64,000 nt of DNA, taken from assembly GCF_965139615.1 (NCBI RefSeq), contig NZ_CBCSIQ010000003.1:167338-231337 (forward strand), given 5' to 3'. Source of the stretch: Kerstersia similis (GTDB taxonomy: Bacteria > Pseudomonadota > Gammaproteobacteria > Burkholderiales > Burkholderiaceae_B). This document shows, in pieces, positions 43,286 through 50,798 of the stretch; position 1 is the first letter of the stretch, and each line of letters starts with the position of its first letter. The notes beneath the pieces are model-generated. The model was not told the origin of the DNA and searched no databases. It saw nothing but the letters and a program-made list of their open reading frames with translations. The position numbers and the translations under genes are program-made.

Positions 43286-44329
43286 TTACTGCCAGATGCT
43301 TTCCAGGGTTTTGGCATTTAGCAGCCGCCGAGCCCAGACTCTCAGGCTGCTGCCATCCGCCTGACTCAACCTCATCCTGTCTTCGGCCGACAAGGCGCCA
43401 AAACGGCTTTCCAGCTGCTCACGCAGCAGGAAAGCCATACCTTCATTGCGCCCTTGTTCCAAGCCCTTGCGGATACCAATGCGTTCCACACTGCTGATGT
43501 AGGCCATATTGCGCTCCTCCTCGAAACTTGCCAGTGATTGCCAGAAATCTTCGTCCAGGCTGGCCGGTAGCGCCAGGATGCCGTCAATGAAGATAAACAG
43601 CTGCCGGATGCGTTTGGGCGGCCAGCCATAGTCATAAAGACTGCGCACCAACTGCTTTTTTTCTTCCAGGCGCGTTTGCGGGGCACTGCGCCTGGCTGCA
43701 GCCAGTTCCGCCAGGATGACGATGGCAAAGGGATTGCCGGGGGCCAGGCGGCGCAATTCGTGCTCCTGGCCAGCCCAGTCTTGCAAATGTACCACCGGCA
43801 CGCGGTAGCTCAGACTCAGAAAATCCTGACCTTTCGGAGCATAGTGATAATGCAGCGCATCCGCTTGCCTGCGGCTGCGGGTGATGATGGCGAACTGCAA
43901 GATAGCATCTGCTGGAAAACGTTCCTGAATTCTGGCGAAATAGCCATACATGCGACGAGCAAAATGGCTCGCGAGACGTTGCTGTATTTCCAGATGCAGC
44001 AGCATCAGCGTCGGCTCGCCAGACTTCAGATAAACACGTACCAGCTTATCCAGGTAACGACGGCTACGCCGACGGCCGGGAGCCAGGGCACGCAGTTCCT
44101 TATCCAAGAAATCCGGCGCGCGCGCCCAGTCAATATCGGCATGCAGAGTAGGCCAGAACAAAGCCACACAAGGTTCCAGCAAGGTTTCCAGTGCATCCTT
44201 CCAGTGGCCATCAAAGTCTGTGCCCGGCGCCTCATCCACCGCCTTAAGGGCGGACACCACCTCCGTCCTGTCCCATGCCGGTGGCGAACACACCCGGCCT
44301 GCAGCAAAGGGCAGGATCCGATATTGCAT
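43286..44329 (-). CDS. Rpn/YhgA-like (PD-(D/E)XK nuclease/transposase-like) protein
   Basis: A protein of about 347 residues from the ATG at 44329. It matches the Rpn/YhgA-like group by HWKDALETLLEPCVALFWPTLH, IDWARAPDFLDKELRAL and LVRVYLKSGEPTLMLLHLEIQQRL. The Asp94 and Glu114-x-Gln116 arrangement looks like a PD-(D/E)XK site. Some Rpn proteins nick DNA and promote recombination; this variant ends with an ERIGIRKGLEQGRNEGMAFLL repeat-like helix and a DUF4351-like tail. The start is uncertain: no ribosome-binding site is visible and the frame stays open to 44734. It is an accessory gene between gpsA and trmL. Confidence 0.75.
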   Translation of the reverse strand: MQYRILPFAAGRVCSPPAWDRTEVVSALKAVDEAPGTDFDGHWKDALETLLEPCVALFWPTLHADIDWARAPDFLDKELRALAPGRRRSRRYLDKLVRVYLKSGEPTLMLLHLEIQQRLASHFARRMYGYFARIQERFPADAILQFAIITRSRRQADALHYHYAPKGQDFLSLSYRVPVVHLQDWAGQEHELRRLAPGNPFAIVILAELAAARRSAPQTRLEEKKQLVRSLYDYGWPPKRIRQLFIFIDGILALPASLDEDFWQSLASFEEERNMAYISSVERIGIRKGLEQGRNEGMAFLLREQLESRFGALSAEDRMRLSQADGSSLRVWARRLLNAKTLESIWQ

Positions 44330-44740
44330 TCGGGAGGTTTCATGGGCCCGTCGCGATAACGATGGCACCTGTACCGAGCCGGCCGCTGCCGCCAGATATC
44401 CCCGCCCGCCCGGCACGCAGGCAGCGCTGGAGGCGGAAGATGCCGCCGGAGGGGCAGGGGTCAGCCATACAGGCCTCGCCCTGGACAGGGCGGACTGCCG
44501 GCGCAAGAGGCCGGAGGAGGGCATAAGCTTGCGCACGGGTGCTCCTGACAAGGCGAACAGGCATAGCCTAGCGTCAGGCGAATCGCGGCGGGACAAAAGC
44601 GTGTCAAAAACGACGCGCCCAGCGGCCGGGACCTCACCCACAACCTCCTGCGGCAATCCGTTTGCAAACGGGTGGCACACTCGGTCCCTGACGCGCCTGA
44701 CCTGCGTTACGCGGCGGTCCTGCCGCCAGCGCAAGCCCGC
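44330..44740 (-). other. Gap between trmL and the Rpn-like gene
   Basis: These 411 bases have no gene I can support, although the Rpn frame remains open through them without conserved sequence. A perfect 14-base palindrome CCGTTTGCAAACGG lies at 44658-44671. It resembles a symmetric operator, but no partner regulator is evident. Confidence 0.4.
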
Positions 44741-45214
44741 TTAGAGAGCGCAGCCCGCGTAATCTTGCTGGCGCCAGGCTTCAAACACGGTGACGGCGAC
44801 GGCATTGGACAGGTTCAGGCTGCGCTGCCCTGGCCGCATGGGCAAGCGTATGCGCTGCGGCGCCTGGAAAATCGCCAGCTCGGCCTCTGCCAGCCCGGCT
44901 GTCTCGCGGCCGAAGACGAACACATCGCCCGGCTGAAACCCCACTCCCGCAATACTGCGCGCGCCCTGGGTCGTCAGCGCAAAGCAACGCTCGGGTGGCG
45001 CCCCCGTGGCCGCCAGTGCGTCAGCCAGGGAGTCGTGTACTTTCATCGGCTGCCATTCATGGTAGTCAAGCCCGGCGCGGCGCAAGCGCGCATCATCGAG
45101 GTCAAAGCCCAGCGGGCGCACCAGATGTAGCTGCGCACCGGTATTGGCGCACAGGCGGATGGCATTGCCGGTATTCGGCGGGATTTCCGGATGAACAAGG
45201 ATGACATGAAACAT
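44741..45214 (-). CDS. trmL: tRNA (cytidine/uridine-2'-O-)-methyltransferase TrmL
   Basis: A 157-residue SPOUT methyltransferase starting MFHVILVHPEIPPNTGNAIRLCANTG, with the knot motifs VFVFGRETAGL and RIRLPMRPGQRSLNLSNAVAV. It 2'-O-methylates the wobble base of tRNA-Leu isoacceptors. Length is standard for TrmL and the sequence is well conserved, so the call is firm. Confidence 0.94.
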   Translation of the reverse strand: MFHVILVHPEIPPNTGNAIRLCANTGAQLHLVRPLGFDLDDARLRRAGLDYHEWQPMKVHDSLADALAATGAPPERCFALTTQGARSIAGVGFQPGDVFVFGRETAGLAEAELAIFQAPQRIRLPMRPGQRSLNLSNAVAVTVFEAWRQQDYAGCAL

Positions 45215-45312
45215 GGCGCTATTTTGCCACTGCCGCGCTATCTGCGCGCACTTTCGGCGCCATCAACCCCGCCCTTCCCGGTACGGACAAACGAGCTGCT
45301 GCAGCCAGCATG

Positions 45313-45365
45313 CCTGAATTATCACTATTCAATATGGTTGAATATCGTAATAACGATATTTCAGG
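45313..45365. repeat. Nested palindromes upstream of trmL
   Basis: Three inverted repeats are packed in 53 AT-rich bases: CCTGAA (45313-45318) with TTCAGG (45360-45365), ATTCAA (45327-45332) with TTGAAT (45338-45343), and AATATCGT (45341-45348) with ACGATATT (45353-45360). The region lies about 100-150 bases upstream of the trmL start and after the end of comF. It could be operator sites; its regulator is unknown. Confidence 0.55.
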
Positions 45366-45407
45366 TTACTGGCGATTGCGCGTACTTGGGCATTGGGCAA
45401 TTGGCGT

Positions 45408-46166
45408 TCACTCCCTCTCCGCGTGCGCCAGCATCGACGGCCTGCCTAGCGGCGGTACCCGGGCCGCCGCCAGCACGCCGACCCATGCGGCGCCGGCAGC
45501 TTTCAAGCTCAGTGCCGCCGCACTGGCCGTGCTGCCTGTCGTCACCACATCGTCCACCAGAATGACCACAGCGCCAGGAATGGCGGCAGGACAATGAAAT
45601 ACGCCATCCCGGATTGCACTGCGTGCCCGCCGTCCCAGGACCGCCTGCTTGTGCGCCGTTTCATGGCGCAACAGCCAGTCCGGGCGTTCCCGCAGCATGA
45701 GCTGGCCTGCCAGATGGCGCGATAACTCACGTGCCGGGTTGAACCCGCGCCGCAACAGAGAACGCCGGCTGGACGGCACCGGCACCAGTACCGGCGCTCC
45801 AGCCTGGCACGGCAGCCCGGCAGCCCATGGCTGCTGCGCGCGCCAGGCATCGGCCATCAGTCCCGCCAGGAGCCTGGCATGGCGCAGGCGCAGCCCAACC
45901 TTGTATTGCCAGATCAGCACATCCCCCGGCGCCTCATAGGCAAAGGCATGGCACAGGGCATCAACACCCTCCAGACTGGCAGGCGGCAACTGGCCGCTGC
46001 CTTGCCGCAGCGCGGCCCGGCATACGCCGCACAAGCCGCAAAACCGGCCACTGGCAGCAGGCGCCCGGCACAAGGGGCACTGTGACGATACCCACGCCAG
46101 CAGCGGCGCTGTCCAAGCAGCGCAGCGCGCGAGCACCGCCCGCCAGTCCACCATGAGCTTACCCAT
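45408..46166 (-). CDS. comF: ComF family phosphoribosyltransferase-like protein
   Basis: A 252-residue ComF/GntX-type protein. An N-terminal zinc-ribbon region has CPLCRAPAASGRFCGLCGVC, and the C-terminal PRTase fold has the PRPP motif VVILVDDVVTTGSTASAAA. The start at 46166 has GGAGG five bases upstream; a longer frame begins at 46298. ComF supports DNA uptake in competent bacteria and links to replication-fork restart in others. It is divergent from the BioC-like gene, a bioH/gntX-type neighbourhood. Confidence 0.88.
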   Translation of the reverse strand: MGKLMVDWRAVLARCAAWTAPLLAWVSSQCPLCRAPAASGRFCGLCGVCRAALRQGSGQLPPASLEGVDALCHAFAYEAPGDVLIWQYKVGLRLRHARLLAGLMADAWRAQQPWAAGLPCQAGAPVLVPVPSSRRSLLRRGFNPARELSRHLAGQLMLRERPDWLLRHETAHKQAVLGRRARSAIRDGVFHCPAAIPGAVVILVDDVVTTGSTASAAALSLKAAGAAWVGVLAAARVPPLGRPSMLAHAERE

Positions 46167-46287
46167 TCCCACCTCCCCATTTTCATTCCTGCCCACAGAC
46201 TTCACGCCGTGGCGCAAGTGCGCGTACACTGCACAGCGTCCATCCCATACCAAGCATGGTTTGCCGTCCAGCCCATGCGAGCAGAAA

Positions 46288-47196
46288 ATGTCCACCACTC
46301 CGCCACGCCTGCCCCTGGATCCTCGTCATGTCATGCTGCAATTCTCCCGTCGTGGGGATCTGGCCGGCGGGCGCTTCCTGTATGACGAGATCGCGGCCCG
46401 CATGGAAGAGCGCCTGCGCTATATCCGTATTACGCCAGGCGCGCTGATGGATGCGGGTTGTGGCGCTGGCCATGCCCTGCCGCTACTGCAGGCGCGCTAT
46501 CCGCAAGCCAGTTACGCGGGCGTGGATCACAGCGCCCCGGTGCTGGAACTCGCCCGTCTGCGCCATGCCCCCGGCAGTTTCCGTACCTGGCTGGATACGC
46601 TGCGGCGGCGTGATACGGCACCGCGTTTCATCCAGGCCGATATGGCAGCCACCGGCCTGCCTGCGGAATCCCTGGAGCTGGTCTGGTCCAATCTGGCGCT
46701 GCACTGGCATCCCCAGCCCGACGCCGTCCTGGCCGAATGGCGCAGGGTGCTGAAAGTCGGAGGCCTGGCAATGTTTTCCTGGCTGGGCCCGGGCACCTTT
46801 ATCGAACTGCGGCAGGCGCTCGCCAGCGCTGGCCTGGAGACTGTCACCCCGGCGTTTGTGGACATGCATGATTTCGGCGATCAACTGGTCGAAAACGGTT
46901 TTGCCGATCCCGTCATGGATCAGGAAACCCTGACACTGACCTACGAAACGCCGGAACGTCTGCTGGAAGATGTTCATGCACTGGGCGGCAACCCTGCCGT
47001 GGGCCGACGTGCCGCCCTGCCCGGACGCCGCTGGCTGCAACGCCTGAAAGATGCACTGAACGAGCGTCGCAGCGCAGACGGCCGCATCGCGCTGAGCGTG
47101 GAAGTGTCATACGGCCATGCCTGGCGCGCCGCAGCGCGGCAGGTGGGCGGAGAGACCCGCCTATCGGTCAGCGCCATCGGCCGCAAACAGCCCTGA
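46288..47196 (+). CDS. SAM-dependent methyltransferase, BioC-like
   Basis: A 302-residue class I methyltransferase. LPLDPRHVMLQFSRRGD at the N-terminus and the SAM motif LMDAGCGAGHALPLLQARYP (about 52-71) resemble BioC, the malonyl-ACP O-methyltransferase of biotin synthesis. So do LVWSNLALHWHPQPDAVLAEWRRVLKVGGLAMFSWLGPGTF. No other bio gene is in view, so the BioC role is a reasonable but unproven guess. The start at 46288 was chosen by alignment; the frame opens earlier at 46153. Confidence 0.8.
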   Translation: MSTTPPRLPLDPRHVMLQFSRRGDLAGGRFLYDEIAARMEERLRYIRITPGALMDAGCGAGHALPLLQARYPQASYAGVDHSAPVLELARLRHAPGSFRTWLDTLRRRDTAPRFIQADMAATGLPAESLELVWSNLALHWHPQPDAVLAEWRRVLKVGGLAMFSWLGPGTFIELRQALASAGLETVTPAFVDMHDFGDQLVENGFADPVMDQETLTLTYETPERLLEDVHALGGNPAVGRRAALPGRRWLQRLKDALNERRSADGRIALSVEVSYGHAWRAAARQVGGETRLSVSAIGRKQP

Positions 47197-47230
47197 CCCC
47201 CGGCCGCCCCTCACCAGGCATGCGGCGCGC

Positions 47231-48703
47231 TCAACGGCGCCAGAAGTCAGGCAGGAACAGCACCAGGACGGTAAACAACTCCAGGCGTCCGATCAGCATG
47301 GCAAACGTGCATATCCACGCCTGGAAATCCGTCATGCCCGCGTAGTTCCCCATGGGGCCGACTGCCCCCAGGCCCGGGCCGATATTGTTGATCATGGCGA
47401 AGACGGCTGTCAGGGCCGTCAATGCGTCCAGCCCGCTCATCAGCATCAGCGCGCTGAACACCCCCATCGACAGGACATACAGCAACATGAACGCCAGGAT
47501 GGAGATCATCAGGCGTTGCGGTACGATGCGGCCCGCCACACGCACCGGCATCACGGCATGAGGGTGTAGCAGGCTGCGCATTTCCTGGCGCGCCTGCTTG
47601 AACAACAGCACCACCCGGATCATTTTGATGCCACCACCGGTAGATCCTGCCGAGGTACAGAAAGACCCGGCCAAGAGCATGGTCAAGGGCAGCAGAATCG
47701 GCCAGAGTGCGTAATCGGTATTGGCGAAACCCGTTGTCGTCCCCACCGATATCGTATTGAAGAAGCCTTTGCGCAAGGCGTCCAGCACCCCGTCATGCGG
47801 GTAATGCCAATACAAATAGGCCGACACCAGCACACACAGGGACAACAAGGTGGCCAGATAGGGAATCGCTTCAGGGCAGCGGCGATACGGACGGAAGCTG
47901 CGAAACCGGAAAGCCTGGAAATGCGTCGCGAAATTGATCCCGGCAATCAGCATGAAAACCATCGCCACGGCCTCTACCGCCGGGGAGTCAAAATGCATGA
48001 AGCCATCGTCATAGGTAGAGAAACCGCCCAGGCCCATGGTCGATGACATATGCGTCCAGGAATCAAACCAGGACAGGCCTGCAAAGCGATAGCAAACGAA
48101 GCACACCAGGGAAATGCTGACATAAATGGCGTAGAGTGCCTTGGCCGTTTCCGCAATGCGCGGCGTCAGTTTTTCATCCTTGATCGGCCCCGGGACTTCT
48201 GCACGGAATACCTGATGGCCACCGACCCCCAGCAGCGGCAACACGGCCACGGCCAGCACCAGAATCCCCATGCCCCCCAGCCAGACCAGTGTTGTACGCC
48301 AGAGGTTGATGGACATCGGCAGGCTGTCCAGGCCTGTCAACGCCGTCGCTCCCGTTGTCGTCAGCCCGGACATCGCTTCGAAATAGGCATGCGCCACCGT
48401 GATCGGCGTCCCGGCTCGCAAGAAATACAGGTACAGAGGGATGGCTGCCAATGCCGGCAAACTGACCCACACCACCGACACCAGCATGAACCCATCCCGG
48501 GGACGCAGCTCACCACGCCGCCAGCGGCCAAGCAGCCAGAACAGCACGCCCAGGCCGAAGGCTATCAAAAAGCTGTCCTCGAACACAGGCAGCGCACCGT
48601 CATTGGTGGCGACCGACACCGCCACAGGCAGCAGCATGGCGCATGCAAACAGCGTCACCGTCACGCCCAGCAGGTGCAGCACGGCAAAGAAACGACGGCT
48701 CAT
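47231..48703 (-). CDS. trkH: Potassium uptake protein TrkH
   Basis: A 490-residue membrane channel subunit with four pore-loop repeats typical of Trk/Ktr (TTTGATALTGLDSLP, GLGGFSTYDDGF, TTTGFANTDYALWP, GPGLGAVGPMGNY). It conducts K+ together with the TrkA gating ring encoded 19 bases upstream. It is the last gene of the long fmt-to-trkH minus-strand run. Confidence 0.94.
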   Translation of the reverse strand: MSRRFFAVLHLLGVTVTLFACAMLLPVAVSVATNDGALPVFEDSFLIAFGLGVLFWLLGRWRRGELRPRDGFMLVSVVWVSLPALAAIPLYLYFLRAGTPITVAHAYFEAMSGLTTTGATALTGLDSLPMSINLWRTTLVWLGGMGILVLAVAVLPLLGVGGHQVFRAEVPGPIKDEKLTPRIAETAKALYAIYVSISLVCFVCYRFAGLSWFDSWTHMSSTMGLGGFSTYDDGFMHFDSPAVEAVAMVFMLIAGINFATHFQAFRFRSFRPYRRCPEAIPYLATLLSLCVLVSAYLYWHYPHDGVLDALRKGFFNTISVGTTTGFANTDYALWPILLPLTMLLAGSFCTSAGSTGGGIKMIRVVLLFKQARQEMRSLLHPHAVMPVRVAGRIVPQRLMISILAFMLLYVLSMGVFSALMLMSGLDALTALTAVFAMINNIGPGLGAVGPMGNYAGMTDFQAWICTFAMLIGRLELFTVLVLFLPDFWRR

Positions 48704-48722
48704 GGCGATTGCTGTCTAGTTA

Positions 48723-50105
48723 TCAGAAGAAGGCCGCGCTGACCTGGAACAGGCTTTCTATCTGCGGAATCTGGCGTCTGGTCGGGGCGAATACGATCAC
48801 ATGATCATCGGTTTCGATGACCGTATCGTCATCGGCCATGATGATCTGCTCTTCGCCACGCACCAGCGCGACAATACGGGCGCCACGCGGCAAACGGACA
48901 TCCTCGACCCTGCGCCCCACCACCTTGGAAGTACGCCGATCGCCATGCGCAATCACTTCCAGCGCTTCGGCCATGCCCTGACGCAAACGGTGAACCGCGA
49001 CAATGTCGCCGCGCCGCACATGGCGCAGCAGTTCGCTCATGGTGGCCTGTGCCGGTGAAATGGCCACGTCGATATGGCTGCCCTGCATCAGTTCGCCATA
49101 GGCCTGCCGGTTGATCAGTGCAATCACCTTGCGGGCCCCCAGGCGCTTGGCCAGCAGCGACGACATGATGTTGTCCTCGTCGTCACTGGTCAAGGCCAGC
49201 CAGGTATCCATGTCCTCGATGCTTTCGCCTTCGAGCAAATCTTCATCCGTACCGCTGCCGTGCAGAACCAGCACATGATCCGGCAGTGTTTCAGCCAGGT
49301 ATTCGCAACGCTTGATATCACGCTCGATCACCCGAATGTTGTAGCCATCGGCCGCCAGCTCTCGCGCCACGCGGATGCCGATGTTGCCGCCACCCGCAAT
49401 CATGACGCGGCTGACGCTTTTCTCGGCACTGCGCACCTGGCGCACGGCGCGCCGCGCATGCAGGGTATCCACCACGACCAGCGCTTCATCGCCGACGGCC
49501 ACCCGCAATTCCGGGCGCGGCAGCAAGGAGCGGCCGCGCCGCACCACATCAATGACCCTGGCATTGATCCCCGGAAACACACTGGTCAATTCATCGGTAC
49601 GACGCGCCACGAGCGGGCTGCCTTCGCCCACCCGCAGCGCCATCACGCTCAGGCGGCCGTTGGCGAACTCAACCATCTGCAGGGCTTCGGGGAATTCGAT
49701 CAGCTTGTTCAGGTAGCCGCTGACGCTGCGCTCCGGGCTGATCACGGCATCCACGCAAAAACCGCCTTCGCCCAGCAACTCCGGCATTTCCGGCAGTTCG
49801 GCGGAGCGTACCCTGGCAATCCGGCGCGGCACGTTGAACACCTGCCGCGCCAGCTTACAGACCACCAAGTTCACGGCGTCCAGGCTGGCACAGGCAATCA
49901 GCAGGTCAGCGTCATCGGCACCCGCCTTGCGCAGCACGGACACCTGGCAGGCATCCCCATGCACCACGCGCAGGTCGAAGTGCTCTTGCAGCGGCGCCAA
50001 TTGCTCCGCATTCATATCGACAACGGTAATGTCGTTGCGCTCGGAAACCAGATTTTCCGCGACGCTGACACCGACTCGCCCAGCGCCGACGATCAGGATT
50101 TTCAT
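48723..50105 (-). CDS. trkA: Trk system potassium transporter TrkA
   Basis: A 460-residue protein with two Rossmann-type RCK_N domains (GAGRVGVSVAENL at residues 7-19; GGGNIGIRVAREL near 237) each followed by an RCK_C domain. It binds NAD(H)/ATP and gates TrkH from the cytoplasm. Its start overlaps the upstream response regulator stop by four bases, linking K+ uptake to the two-component system. Confidence 0.95.
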   Translation of the reverse strand: MKILIVGAGRVGVSVAENLVSERNDITVVDMNAEQLAPLQEHFDLRVVHGDACQVSVLRKAGADDADLLIACASLDAVNLVVCKLARQVFNVPRRIARVRSAELPEMPELLGEGGFCVDAVISPERSVSGYLNKLIEFPEALQMVEFANGRLSVMALRVGEGSPLVARRTDELTSVFPGINARVIDVVRRGRSLLPRPELRVAVGDEALVVVDTLHARRAVRQVRSAEKSVSRVMIAGGGNIGIRVARELAADGYNIRVIERDIKRCEYLAETLPDHVLVLHGSGTDEDLLEGESIEDMDTWLALTSDDEDNIMSSLLAKRLGARKVIALINRQAYGELMQGSHIDVAISPAQATMSELLRHVRRGDIVAVHRLRQGMAEALEVIAHGDRRTSKVVGRRVEDVRLPRGARIVALVRGEEQIIMADDDTVIETDDHVIVFAPTRRQIPQIESLFQVSAAFF

Positions 50106-50773
50106 GATGAACGCTTGCGCGTAGCCTCGATACCCAACTGTTTGAGCTTGCGATACAAGTGTGTACGCTCCAGCCCGGTACGCTCGGACACACGCGTCAT
50201 GCTGTGACCTTCGCGTGCCAGGTGATACTCGAAATAAATGCGTTCGAAGGCATCCCGGGCTTCACGCAGCGGCAGATCCAGGGAAATTTCGCCAAGCCGG
50301 CCATTCGCAGGCGACTCCTGTTCGACGCTGGGCGCTGCCGCATCCTGCACGGCCCGCTGCGGCTGAGGCGCCGCCGGCGTGCTTGCCGTCGCCTGCGCAG
50401 GCACCACCCGACGACGGGCCAGGCCATTCTCTACGGTCTTGAGCAAGCGCTGCAGCGTGATGGGCTTTTCCAGGAAGTCGATCGCACCGATGCGCGTCGC
50501 CTCCATGGCGGTATCTATGGTCGCGTGCCCGCTCATCATGACGACCGGCATATCCAGCAACCCCTGGGCGCTCCACTCCTTGAGCAGGCTGACGCCATCG
50601 GTGTCCGGCATCCAGATGTCGAGCAGCACCAAGTCAGGCCGGAACGCCTGCCTGGCGGCCCGTGCCTGACTGGCATTTTCGGCCAGTTCGACCGTATGCC
50701 CTTCGTCATAGAGAATTTCGGACAACAGCTCGCGTATGCCAACTTCGTCGTCCACTACCAGGATTCTGGCCAT
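50102..50773 (-). CDS. NtrX/PlrR-like response regulator: receiver + Fis-type HTH, no AAA+ domain
   Basis: A 223-residue regulator with a receiver domain (phospho-acceptor Asp52, Lys103) and a C-terminal Fis-like helix-turn-helix (RVSERTGLERTHLYRKLKQLG). A Gln/Ala/Pro linker (about 122-160) joins them directly, so the sigma-54 AAA+ domain of normal NtrX (about 450 residues, GAFTGA motif) is missing. In Bordetella the equivalent kinase-regulator pair beside trkAH is, as I recall, PlrSR, needed for persistence in the lower airway. It should act as a direct DNA binder rather than a sigma-54 activator. Confidence 0.9.
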   Translation of the reverse strand: MARILVVDDEVGIRELLSEILYDEGHTVELAENASQARAARQAFRPDLVLLDIWMPDTDGVSLLKEWSAQGLLDMPVVMMSGHATIDTAMEATRIGAIDFLEKPITLQRLLKTVENGLARRRVVPAQATASTPAAPQPQRAVQDAAAPSVEQESPANGRLGEISLDLPLREARDAFERIYFEYHLAREGHSMTRVSERTGLERTHLYRKLKQLGIEATRKRSS

Positions 50774-50798
50774 AACCTCTCACCTATCGCTTGCTGCA

